48,118 bases of DNA, taken from positions 1 through 48,118 of the forward strand of contig CAIYYI010000070.1 of assembly GCA_903930345.1 (NCBI GenBank), given 5' to 3'. A program made the translations under genes and the position numbers. Positions 1 to 8,619 of the stretch are shown one piece after another. Source of the stretch: an uncultured Verrucomicrobiota bacterium (GTDB lineage Bacteria > Verrucomicrobiota > Verrucomicrobiia > Limisphaerales > CAIYYI01). The number at the start of each line of letters is the position of its first letter. Within the stretch, counting starts at the first letter, position 1. The notes beneath the pieces are model-generated. The model had not been told where the DNA came from, did no database searches, and saw only the letters and a list, made by a program, of their open reading frames with translations.

Positions 1-159
1 AAGGCCGCATGGTCTCCAGTAAAAGGTAGCAACCTCCTTCCCGTCCGGCGAGGTCAAGGTTGATGCCAAACGCTTTGGTGGAATTGGGCAGAATAAGCAA
101 ACGTAGCCAGCGCAAATCAGACCGACTACACCGATGGCGATTCGCTTGGTCCATTTCAT
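1..159 (-). CDS. N-terminal part of a small membrane-anchored protein (cut by window edge)
   Basis: Reading the minus strand from an ATG at 157-159 gives 53 open codons to the window edge, so the C-terminus is missing. The product begins with Lys/Arg (MKWTKR), followed by a hydrophobic stretch at about residues 7-25 that contains two Cys and could be an uncleaved anchor or signal peptide. After it comes a polar part containing TSPDGKEVATFYW, a pattern common in small exported proteins that have one membrane segment. I do not recognise a family. It is the last of three minus-strand genes reading away from the toxin gene promoter, 84 bp after the neighbouring stop codon. No function can be assigned. 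Confidence 0.55.
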   Translation of the reverse strand, partial: MKWTKRIAIGVVGLICAGYVCLFCPIPPKRLASTLTSPDGKEVATFYWRPCGL

Positions 160-243
160 GGCTTAGCAGAACGCCCCGGCTCAGGCACAGCCGCTGGAAG
201 CGCGCGCTGCCTGCAATGATGGTGTTCGAGTTTTCATAAACGG

Positions 244-717
244 TCACCTGCGAGGCGGGCGGCTGTTGCCTGCAGCGTCTGGTTCGCTGTTATTCTCTTC
301 CGGAAATGGAGAGTCGAGGGAGGTGCTGAGGATCTCGATCTCTGAGTCGGCGCGGAAGATGGAAACCAAGTCTCCGTGCAGCTTCTCCGCCCAAGGCGTA
401 GTATCCAAAAACCGGAATCTCCTCCAAATCCATTTGCGCGGGCCTGTGGCTCCATCTGTGCAAAACAAATCAAGGGGACCGCCCGTCTCAGGGCCGCAGT
501 AGATGCAAACTCCAAACGTGAAAGGAGCCGTGTTCAGCTCCACCCACCAACCCCAATCCTCACATGCAATGAAAGGCGCGGAATAGCCGCGCTCTGTCAG
601 CTTGGCCTGCAAATACTCGGCTAGAGCCTTTCCGTACATGCCCTCGTTCACCAACTCTTCCTTTTCCCCGGGAAGAATTGGGAACTTGCGCGATCGGATG
701 TGGATGAATTTGTCCAT
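244..717 (-). CDS. Conserved hypothetical protein, 157 aa, soluble
   Basis: The frame is open from 807, but the best start is the ATG at 715-717 (MDKFIHIRSRKF). The 30 residues before it are Cys-rich and do not look like coding sequence. The product is acidic and rich in aromatic residues, with a WGWWVEL stretch near residue 56 and a CIYCGPETGGP stretch near residue 70. There is no signal peptide or membrane segment, so a cytoplasmic location is inferred. The last ~20 residues are Asn/Pro/Arg-rich and look like a disordered tail. I do not recognise the family. It may be co-transcribed with the minus-strand genes on either side. Overlapping plus-strand ORFs here have poor composition and are taken as shadows. 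Confidence 0.6.
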   Translation of the reverse strand: MDKFIHIRSRKFPILPGEKEELVNEGMYGKALAEYLQAKLTERGYSAPFIACEDWGWWVELNTAPFTFGVCIYCGPETGGPLDLFCTDGATGPRKWIWRRFRFLDTTPWAEKLHGDLVSIFRADSEIEILSTSLDSPFPEENNSEPDAAGNSRPPRR

Positions 718-836
718 GTTATTACAGCGAACGATCGTGCTCAGGCAGGGCGGGCCGAGCGCGTTCAACATGCAACAGAACGGGGATCCCGCCCTTGCCT
801 GGAGCACATTTGTTGGACCATGTCTTCATGATACGA

Positions 837-1049
837 TCACTTGTCGTGCTTCTGGATCATCTGCTCAACCTCGCGATGAAACTGCTCAGGTGACATCTTG
901 CGAGCACCGGACATCAACTTCTTGGCATCCGCGCCAACCTCAGCCGCATCTGAAAGCTCCGAACTCGGAACTGGGGACAGCACGCCGTTGGTGCAGGCAA
1001 ATGCATCAACCAACACTCCTTCCTGCCCAACTATGGCTGCATACTTCAA
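837..1049 (-). CDS. Small hypothetical protein, 70 aa from a TTG start; true 5' end uncertain
   Basis: From the TTG at 1047-1049 this gives 70 residues ending MSPEQFHREVEQMIQKHDK. The frame stays open another 36 codons upstream to a stop at 1158-1160. That extension (for example EAGSPFALGFEYGSSRQ) has ordinary protein composition and runs smoothly into KYAAIVGQEG, but it contains no ATG, GTG or TTG start. The coding region therefore probably began further upstream, and the gene has lost its 5' end or carries a frameshift. A non-standard start is the alternative. The C-terminal third is charged and probably helical. No family was recognised. It lies divergent from the large toxin gene, whose promoter abuts the broken end. 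Confidence 0.45.
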   Translation of the reverse strand: MKYAAIVGQEGVLVDAFACTNGVLSPVPSSELSDAAEVGADAKKLMSGARKMSPEQFHREVEQMIQKHDK

Positions 1050-1161
1050 CTGGCGCGAAGACCCATACTCGAAACCGAGCGCAAATGGACTGCCCGCCTC
1101 CGAAGTCGTGCTGCTGGAATCCGGTGTCTCGGTCAGGCGGTGAAAAATGTGTCGGATTCAC

Positions 1162-1190
1162 TTGACAGGGGGTAAGCCTATTCCTATTTA
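1162..1190 (+). promoter_or_regulatory. Strong sigma70-like promoter for the large exported protein
   Basis: TTGACA at 1162-1167 matches the -35 consensus exactly. After a 17-bp spacer comes TATTTA at 1185-1190 as the -10 element. The predicted transcription start near 1197 leaves a leader of about 110 bases before the preferred ATG at 1309. This is one of the clearest promoter matches in the window. It lies in the divergent gap between the minus-strand genes and the toxin gene. Confidence 0.55.
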
Positions 1191-1202
1191 ATGCTGGTCG
1201 AA

Positions 1203-1214
1203 GTTTAGTTAAAC
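1203..1214. promoter_or_regulatory. Short inverted repeat just downstream of the predicted transcription start
   Basis: GTTTA and TAAAC are separated by 2 bp. The repeat sits 6-17 bp after the transcription start predicted from the upstream promoter, which is a typical place for a repressor operator. It is short and AT-rich in a GC-rich genome, so chance cannot be excluded. Confidence 0.25.
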
Positions 1215-1308
1215 AGAACTCATGTTGCGTGGGTTGGCAGGTCTGGGGAAACCGATGTCGGCGTTGCCCGGTCTGGCTGAGGTTGCGCATTTGGGAGAAG
1301 TGGGAAAA

Positions 1309-4300
1309 ATGAAGATCTGTAATGCACTAAAGGGAATGGCCTGCTTTTTATTCGCCATCGCGGGCTGGGCAGTCATATCCGAGGGGGCGACGGTTTCCGT
1401 GCTGCCGCCCTGGCCTGAATCGCCTTTGCGGCAGTATGCGTTTGACGAGCCATTGTCACCCACGAACACGCCCCAACGGCTTTCCCAGACTGCGTTGGAT
1501 TTTGACCGGGCGGTGTGGGCGGAGAGTTGGACGGGATACGCTCTGAATCGGGTGGGAACCTCGCTGGCGGCGGTGCGGGTTCCGGTGTTGACGGGCGAGT
1601 CACAGTTCAATCTCGGACCCGGAGAGGGAACGGTGCGGTTTTGGTTTTGTCCCACCTGGCGGAGCGGCCGGGGCCAAGGGCATCCCGCCAAACTGTTGGA
1701 ACTCTCCACCGGGGAGGCCCAGACCGGAGCGGTTTGGTGGTCGCTGGGGGTGGACAGCCAGGGCACGGCGCTGGTGCTGGAGGGGGAGACCCCGGATGGG
1801 TGGGCAACGCTGTTGCGGGCCCCGATTGCCTGGAATGCGGGCGGTTGGCATCTGATCGCCTTGAGCTATGGCGGGTCAAATACCGCCGTCTTTGTGGACG
1901 GTCAGTGGGTGGGCAGCGGGGCCGGAGTGTTGGAGGTTCCCCTGCTACTCACCCGGATGACCCATCTGGCCGTGGGAAGCAACCGGACAGGCACAGAGGT
2001 GGCCGGGGGGCGTTTTGATGAACTAACCACCTTTGACGAGCGGTGCGGTGAAGGGGATCTGGCGTGGTATTATTTCGCGATGCGCCGATTGTTGCGGGCG
2101 GATAACCTGGCGCTCACCACTGGGGACACCAAGGTGGGAAGCACGGCCAAGGTGCTGGGCGGCCCGCCCACACCTGGCGAGGATCCGCCCGAAGACCCGC
2201 CCCCGGGGGAAAACTTCGCCCCGCTGCTCTCCACCAATGGACTGAGGCTGGCGGACACGGTATTCAGCGCGGACAGCGTGGGCTGGACCATCCGGGACGG
2301 GGCCACCAACACGGTTTACGACCTGTTTGGAACCACCAATCTGGTGGCAACGCGATTGACGAATGCCGTTTGGACCTGGCTGGGCACGGGGACCAATCTG
2401 GGTTCGTTCCTTTATACCCGCTCCCCGACCAACAACGCCTTCTTTGTGCTCGGAACGGATTTGGACAGCGACAATGATGGGCTAACAGAAGCTTATGAAG
2501 AGCTCGTCAGCAAAAGCAGCCCAGAAAATGCAGACACTGACGGAGACGGTTTGCCGGATGGTTTCGAAGTATTTGGATCGTTAACCAGCCCGCTTTACTC
2601 CGACACCGGAAACACTGGTTTCTCGGATGACATCAAGGACAGGGATGGGGACGGGTTGACAAATTGGGAGGAATGGCGGGATGGAACCGATCCAAGCGCG
2701 GCGAACGTGCGGCCACCGTACGTCACCCCCCAAGAGGGGATCTACCTCCAGCCAATATCCTCGCGGATATTCTCCTTCACGGAGGGAGCAACCATCCACT
2801 ACACCATTGACGGCACTGAACCCACCACGAACAGCCCCACGATAGTATCAGGTGGCACGCTGACAAATCTCACGGCCACCACGACTGTGCTTAAGGCTAA
2901 GGCATGGAAAAACGGAAGTATTGAAAGCAGAGTCACCACTGTCGCCTATTCCTTTGGTATTGGAACACCAGTACTATTTCCGGGAGGGGGCATTTATGGA
3001 CTGGGGGTGACTGTCTCGATAGCCTGCCTGACTCCTGACGCCATTTTGCGTTATACGCTTGATGGAAGTGAACCAACGGGATCATCACTCTGCTACACAA
3101 ATGGTTATCCGATCCCAATAACAGCAACGACGACTTTGAAAGCGCGTGCCTGGAGTAACGGGACACAAAGCGGAACAACTTCTTCCCGCTACTCGATCCG
3201 AAATGCGCCAGAAAATGATTTGTTCGACAACCGCCAAGCATTATCAGGCGCAAGTGGAACAATTCGTGGTAGCAACATTGGTTCAGATGTGGAGGCACCA
3301 GAGTATGAATACTTTGCGTATGATGATTGGAACATTCTGGGCTGCTCGGTATGGTTTGAGTGGACAGCATCAACCAATGGCAATGTCTCGTTCGATGTGG
3401 CAGGGGATTTTCAACCAGCCATGGAGGTCTTTGAAGGCAACCAATTCGATCCATATATCACCATGGAGTTGATGGCGAGCCATATTGGCTACGCCAACGA
3501 CTTGTGTATTGTTTTTGAAGCCATTGCCGGAAAAACGTACCAGATCAGATTGCGTTCCTGTGCTTGGGCACCGGCAGGAAACTACGTTCTGCGGTGGTAT
3601 TCACTAAACGGTGTTGAACCGCCATATTTCAGCAATCCGGGTGGCACATTCAAAGCATCCCAAAGGACATCAATCTCCTGCATTACGCCACGTTCGACCA
3701 TTCGTTATACCATTGATGGCACTGAGCCAACTGAAACAAGCCAATTCATTCAAAACGGCGGTGCGATTTCAATCACCCGCTCCCTTACACTCAAGACTCG
3801 CGCCTGGCGGGAAGATCTCCCACCAAGCGCAACGACTAGCGCAGCATTTGTCATCGATGCCAATGCTTTAACACCCACGACAACCACAAAACCCCCGTCT
3901 GTGTCGCCACAGGGCACCATTTTCACAAATTCGATAACCGTGACTGTCCATTCTGAGACAACGAACTCCACAATCCTGTTTTCGACCGACGGTACAGAAC
4001 CCGGTCCTGCATCAACGTCGGTTACGAATGGAAGTTATATAACGTTGACCAATTCCGCCGTGCTCAGAATCAAGGCCGTTGCCAGCGGTTTGAATCCAAG
4101 TGCCAGCATAGCTGCAGGATATGCCAAAGAAAACACTGACACGGATTTTGATGGGCTGCCTGATACATGGGAGTTCCAGCACGGATCCGACATGCTTTTC
4201 CCGGATGCTGGAAGCACCAGTCCCGAATCCTATGCTCACCAACTGAAGAATGACCAACTGTATGCAGTCCCATCCATCCTGACGGCAGACGATTATAGCA

Positions 4301-7300
4301 CGATTAACGATGGCATTCCTGATTGGTGGAAAATCAAGTACGGATACAGCATCACTGATCCAACAGCAAGCACTGCCCGGGGGCATAATGGGCTGACATT
4401 AACAGATTGCTATGAAAAGTCATTCAACCCTTTGGATTGCAATGATCGTCCCGACGTGTTACCGGCTCCTGCGTACTCGATTTATCTTGGTCAGCAAAAC
4501 CACTTCTACATCGTACTCCACAGCGTCCCCGGAAATGCTTCAAAGGTGAGATTATTCTACACGGACATCACGGCGGGAAACCAAGAGGCAACCATCGACT
4601 TTATACTGTCTGCGTCCACGAAAAACGTCATCGAAATACCAGCGGCATATCTTGCATCCGACCACTTTTATGTTTTTTCACTTCAAGTGGAAGACACGTC
4701 AGGCCGGGTGAGCATTCCTTATCAGAGTCCAGGTGCAGTCGGAATCAACTATGGTGGTATGCAATACTGGGAGTTTGATGACTTGACCCACCAGATTCGG
4801 CACTTGGTGGACTGGCGCCTGCAATTTGCGGGAACCCATTCGCAGCTTATCGGCCAGTATTGCACACAGTTTCCATGGTTTTACATCGGACTGCCGGCCA
4901 CCGATCGGTATGGCAATTGTGAGCCATTCTCAGGTCTCCCATACCCATCTGTGGCTGTACCGAACCCGACCTATCTGGGCGGTTTTCAGTCGCTGGTTTG
5001 GGTTCCAACAACCAACCCTCCCGCATCTGGTGGGTACCAGAGTCAGTTTAGCTGGGAGGGGTGGAATCTTCAGGATTCTGGATTAAGCATTGACACAGTT
5101 TCAGAGGACAATGAAGACCATTATTATCTAAAATGGATGTTGCCACAAACCAACATATTCGGTCTGGCAATTTCCGAATATGAATTCCGCTTCCCGGACA
5201 CAACATTCACGCTCACGCCGGGAACGGAACGGGAGATTTCCTACTCGAATGCATTTTTTTCGACGGCTCAGGTTTTTCAAATTGTACAACAACATTCCAC
5301 CGTCACGTCCAACCACCTTTTTTCAGGATCAAGATTGCTTAGCAAAGAATTATCGGACAGTTATTATTCAAGTGGCGTTTCGGCACAATATCCAGCGCAA
5401 CCCGGCATGACAGAGGAGAATGCCACTGCAGTCGCGGATCCAACCATTGTGGTTGACGTTGAGGAGACCATTCGTGTTTTTGCCTACACTCAAAAATATG
5501 TAAAACCTGAGAATGACCCCATCATCACCAATCATTGCATTTTCGTCCAGCAGTACCTTGATAAGGCATTTTTATGTGATGCTGAGAGTGGTGACGTCCC
5601 GAGAACATCACAAGACAATCTCAATGGCAGGAAGAAAATAAACCAATCACTGGCGATTCAGTCCGGGCTGCTATCTCCCTATGGCAATTTTACCCCAACA
5701 AACACCGGAAAATACATACTGACAACCAAGCCCAATCAGAACGGTGAATACGGTGAGTGCATCGTCCATGTTCTGCCGAATGAGGTGGTTACGCGTGACC
5801 CGGATGATGGCATCGAACGCCCGCTGGAGGATACGATAACCACCGCAACGTCTGCTCCTGACGTCGATTTGCGTCTGGTGTCTGCAACGATCAACCCTCA
5901 GGGCGCATTGGAAATATCGGTTTCAACCCATGTGCTGGATCGCCTGTCTGAGGTGGCCGATGATCCCTCTGAACGACTGCAGGCGGTTAATTTCATCCTG
6001 AATGGTGAAATTGTTGATACGGTCAGCAACCTTCCCGCGATGTGTCCTGGATCCGGAGTTTTGCCATGGCAGCCACACAAATTGGATGTGGAGGTGCAGC
6101 GTGTCTTCACTGTTCCAAACCCAGGGGGGCGGGTTTTTATACTGAGGGCCGAAACCAGTGAGAATGCCCTTGGCAATGTTGGATGGGATCAGATCGCTGT
6201 TGGTGTCGGTTTGGCTGATGTGCCCTTCGTCAACGATACAAATCCGGTAAGCATAGCATTTTCCCAGATACCGACGACAAACACCACGGATTCGTTCCAG
6301 ATATATTTCGGAAACCGCGCGCCAGAGCTATCCGATCCCACCTGCACTGAGTCGAACGCCAATGGTTGGCAATTCAGTGGCAATCTAAATGTTGCTGGTT
6401 CGTTGCTTCCCTGTCAGGTCCGAATATTTTTGGGGTTCACGAATCAGCCAAACGCAATAGATTCATTCGATGCCGATATTTCCTACCTAATGCCGGATGG
6501 TGCGGAGCGTCGCATGGTTGGATCGTTTGCTGAGAGCGGGTCCAACACATTGCAATTTGTCAACACCTCCAGCACTCCGGCCACCACTATTCCTGCTGTC
6601 TGGCATACCGAGGAGATGGATGGCTCCCCGAAGGGTCCATTCAACCCCATTCTGGTTCGATTCCGTGCCCCACGCGAATTGATCGATTCCGGAGCAGTGC
6701 AAGCCACCGTCAACGGTGTGCCACAACCGATTAAACCTTTCACTTTCAGCCCGGAAAAATATTACCTTGTCGCCCGGGGTGAGGAAACCAAACCAAGATT
6801 GGTGATCGTCACGACAGACAGTCTTCCCTCTGGACTTTCCGCACTGACACCCGAAAACCTTATTCTATCCAACGAACGGGGAAACCTGGAAATCAAAGTC
6901 CAACATAAAGGACGTGATATTGCAGGCGCGAAAGTGGAGGTATTCAAAGAGGACTACAAGGTCAAGACCCGCCTTTTCGGCTATGTGCAGGCACCTGTGA
7001 CCATGCCGGTACTCCTCAGTTACTACAAGTTGATTTACGGAGAATCCGGCCTCAAGTTACTTAATTATTTTGAATGCGGTGGCGGCCTTATTGATCTTGG
7101 CAATGTCATGGGCGATCTGGATGTTGAGTGGTCTCCACCAAATATTTATGTCCAAATCGAAAAGGATGTGGACCCGGTACAAGCGGCCAACCTGCTTTGG
7201 GTAGGATTACGCCGGGCGCTCGCTTTCAGGTTCATCCGCGACAAGATTGACGAGGATGAGGATCTGGATTTGTTTTTGTCCAGTATCCGGCAGGTTGGGC

Positions 7301-7968
7301 CTGAAGCCTGTCGCGTCGGTGTGGCGGCGGCAAACGGTTACCTGGCCGGATTAAGCATTCTCAATGAAGGTGCCGACATAGCTGTCACCATCAGCGACAT
7401 GTCCGAGGGACATTTGTCAGCCGCAATTGGTTTTCTACCATTCGTACCAGCAGGAGGCCGATATCTTTGGAAGAAGCTTGACGGCACAGTTCTACACACA
7501 TTTACCAAGCAAACGGCTGATCGTATCACTATTATTTTAGGTAAGAAAATCCGGATTGATCGAATGAGAGCTTTTAGGCAGGCACTCGACGGAGGAATCG
7601 TAAATCAACAAATGATGAGCGATTTTATAGACGGCGGAGGTATTCCTAGATATTCAGACGGACACAATAGAGATTTGCTGGCCGAGCAATTGGGAGCGAA
7701 ACCTGTACATCTAAAATATCCACAAGCACATCATGACCTTCCACTCAAGCATATTAAGTATTTTCTAATAAGGGGACTGGACCCGAATGAAAAACAATTT
7801 GGTCGATGGGTAGAAGGTACCAGAACTGGCAGCACAGGTCAGCACCAAATCTGGACGCCGCGCTTTAATGAGGAATGGAGAAAATGGATAATGCTCAATG
7901 CCGAAGCAACTGCTGAACAAGTTATCGACAAAATGCATCAAATGAGAACCAGTGGAAATTATGACTAA
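1309..7968 (+). CDS. Giant exported modular protein with C-terminal SitA/AHH-like nuclease toxin domain
   Basis: The 2,219-residue product starts at the ATG at 1309. That start has GGGAGAAG 9-16 bases upstream and opens a signal peptide (MKICNALKGMACFLFAIAGW). The frame is open from 1222, but the extra 29 residues are not signal-like. In order it has: a LamG-like beta-sandwich (about 90-245); a Pro-rich linker; DxDxDG repeats (about 384-460); chitobiase-C-like modules with the YTIDGTEPT signature at about 473-551, 553-631, 768-849 and 860-941; a PPC-like insert between modules two and three; a further DxDxDG repeat near 943; and a long beta-rich stalk. A hydrophobic segment (about 2020-2060) precedes a tail with the motif PQAHHDLP (H2141, H2142), then GQHQIW, NEEWRKWI and AT-EQV. 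That order resembles AHH/DUF2380 (SitA-type) HNH-fold toxins. I infer a contact-delivered nuclease. Two candidate immunity genes follow. The toxin assignment comes from motif memory. Confidence 0.75.
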   Translation: MKICNALKGMACFLFAIAGWAVISEGATVSVLPPWPESPLRQYAFDEPLSPTNTPQRLSQTALDFDRAVWAESWTGYALNRVGTSLAAVRVPVLTGESQFNLGPGEGTVRFWFCPTWRSGRGQGHPAKLLELSTGEAQTGAVWWSLGVDSQGTALVLEGETPDGWATLLRAPIAWNAGGWHLIALSYGGSNTAVFVDGQWVGSGAGVLEVPLLLTRMTHLAVGSNRTGTEVAGGRFDELTTFDERCGEGDLAWYYFAMRRLLRADNLALTTGDTKVGSTAKVLGGPPTPGEDPPEDPPPGENFAPLLSTNGLRLADTVFSADSVGWTIRDGATNTVYDLFGTTNLVATRLTNAVWTWLGTGTNLGSFLYTRSPTNNAFFVLGTDLDSDNDGLTEAYEELVSKSSPENADTDGDGLPDGFEVFGSLTSPLYSDTGNTGFSDDIKDRDGDGLTNWEEWRDGTDPSAANVRPPYVTPQEGIYLQPISSRIFSFTEGATIHYTIDGTEPTTNSPTIVSGGTLTNLTATTTVLKAKAWKNGSIESRVTTVAYSFGIGTPVLFPGGGIYGLGVTVSIACLTPDAILRYTLDGSEPTGSSLCYTNGYPIPITATTTLKARAWSNGTQSGTTSSRYSIRNAPENDLFDNRQALSGASGTIRGSNIGSDVEAPEYEYFAYDDWNILGCSVWFEWTASTNGNVSFDVAGDFQPAMEVFEGNQFDPYITMELMASHIGYANDLCIVFEAIAGKTYQIRLRSCAWAPAGNYVLRWYSLNGVEPPYFSNPGGTFKASQRTSISCITPRSTIRYTIDGTEPTETSQFIQNGGAISITRSLTLKTRAWREDLPPSATTSAAFVIDANALTPTTTTKPPSVSPQGTIFTNSITVTVHSETTNSTILFSTDGTEPGPASTSVTNGSYITLTNSAVLRIKAVASGLNPSASIAAGYAKENTDTDFDGLPDTWEFQHGSDMLFPDAGSTSPESYAHQLKNDQLYAVPSILTADDYSTINDGIPDWWKIKYGYSITDPTASTARGHNGLTLTDCYEKSFNPLDCNDRPDVLPAPAYSIYLGQQNHFYIVLHSVPGNASKVRLFYTDITAGNQEATIDFILSASTKNVIEIPAAYLASDHFYVFSLQVEDTSGRVSIPYQSPGAVGINYGGMQYWEFDDLTHQIRHLVDWRLQFAGTHSQLIGQYCTQFPWFYIGLPATDRYGNCEPFSGLPYPSVAVPNPTYLGGFQSLVWVPTTNPPASGGYQSQFSWEGWNLQDSGLSIDTVSEDNEDHYYLKWMLPQTNIFGLAISEYEFRFPDTTFTLTPGTEREISYSNAFFSTAQVFQIVQQHSTVTSNHLFSGSRLLSKELSDSYYSSGVSAQYPAQPGMTEENATAVADPTIVVDVEETIRVFAYTQKYVKPENDPIITNHCIFVQQYLDKAFLCDAESGDVPRTSQDNLNGRKKINQSLAIQSGLLSPYGNFTPTNTGKYILTTKPNQNGEYGECIVHVLPNEVVTRDPDDGIERPLEDTITTATSAPDVDLRLVSATINPQGALEISVSTHVLDRLSEVADDPSERLQAVNFILNGEIVDTVSNLPAMCPGSGVLPWQPHKLDVEVQRVFTVPNPGGRVFILRAETSENALGNVGWDQIAVGVGLADVPFVNDTNPVSIAFSQIPTTNTTDSFQIYFGNRAPELSDPTCTESNANGWQFSGNLNVAGSLLPCQVRIFLGFTNQPNAIDSFDADISYLMPDGAERRMVGSFAESGSNTLQFVNTSSTPATTIPAVWHTEEMDGSPKGPFNPILVRFRAPRELIDSGAVQATVNGVPQPIKPFTFSPEKYYLVARGEETKPRLVIVTTDSLPSGLSALTPENLILSNERGNLEIKVQHKGRDIAGAKVEVFKEDYKVKTRLFGYVQAPVTMPVLLSYYKLIYGESGLKLLNYFECGGGLIDLGNVMGDLDVEWSPPNIYVQIEKDVDPVQAANLLWVGLRRALAFRFIRDKIDEDEDLDLFLSSIRQVGPEACRVGVAAANGYLAGLSILNEGADIAVTISDMSEGHLSAAIGFLPFVPAGGRYLWKKLDGTVLHTFTKQTADRITIILGKKIRIDRMRAFRQALDGGIVNQQMMSDFIDGGGIPRYSDGHNRDLLAEQLGAKPVHLKYPQAHHDLPLKHIKYFLIRGLDPNEKQFGRWVEGTRTGSTGQHQIWTPRFNEEWRKWIMLNAEATAEQVIDKMHQMRTSGNYD

Positions 7969-8608
7969 TCAAGTGTTTTATACGTTGTCGGACAATAGTT
8001 TCCGTGTGAGAGGAGCCCCTTGGTTTTTAAGTGGTTTTGCTGATAGACGAGTGGTGTCTCGCTGTCCTGCATGCAAGCACGAGGTAACGGAACCCAAAGA
8101 AACCATCAGACTTGATCCGAAACCTGAGAATGGCACATTCTGGCCGGATGCTATCGGGTGTAGTGCTGGTTTTCTCGGACTGTATGTTTCCGCACGCGTT
8201 AAAATCGGCCTTGATGACGAGCAGGTGAAGTATGGCCGTGCCTTCCCCGCCCAGGTGATGACGCCCTTTCCAAAAAAGATCCGGGAACACCCACCCACCT
8301 ACTACCATTTGACTGGGGTATTGGGGGTCCAAGTGGATTTCGAGGCGTCAGGCTATAGTGTGCGGTCCATCTGCGATCAGTGTAAACATGTCGAAAAAAG
8401 ACCTGGCACCCCGTCTTTAAAGTTCCAATTCGTGGATGGCACGTGGACCGGAAGTGACATATTTTATACCGATTTGTCCCGTGCGGCAATGTTTTGCACC
8501 GGGCGAATCTTGGAACTGGCCAGAAAATACAAGTGGACCAACTTCCAATTCATTCCAATCGCAGAAGGTCAAAATCTTGATTTCAAGGCAATAGAATATC
8601 TGAAATAA
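7961..8608 (+). CDS. Candidate immunity protein 1, double-CXXC family
   Basis: The 215-residue protein starts at the ATG at 7961, inside the last codons of the toxin gene, so the two genes are translationally coupled. An in-frame ATG at 7952 is an alternative start. It has two CXXC pairs (C35/C38 as CPAC, C138/C141 as CDQC), which suggests one structural zinc site. Its C-terminal pattern, DGTWTGSDIF followed by FCTGRILELA and a final NFQFIP, matches my memory of the double-CXXCG paralogous family (TIGR02264/PF09535). In myxobacteria that family sits next to SitA toxins as immunity. It has no signal peptide, as expected for protection in the cytoplasm. It is clearly homologous to the next gene, at roughly 60% identity by eye. 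The immunity role is inferred from position and family resemblance. Confidence 0.75.
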   Translation: MTNQVFYTLSDNSFRVRGAPWFLSGFADRRVVSRCPACKHEVTEPKETIRLDPKPENGTFWPDAIGCSAGFLGLYVSARVKIGLDDEQVKYGRAFPAQVMTPFPKKIREHPPTYYHLTGVLGVQVDFEASGYSVRSICDQCKHVEKRPGTPSLKFQFVDGTWTGSDIFYTDLSRAAMFCTGRILELARKYKWTNFQFIPIAEGQNLDFKAIEYLK

Positions 8609-8619
8609 ACACATAGCTG

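Noticed and set aside
1222..1308. Upstream ATG at 1222 as start of the giant toxin protein
   Set aside because: It would put 29 non-signal residues before a good signal peptide, and it lacks the ribosome site seen before 1309.
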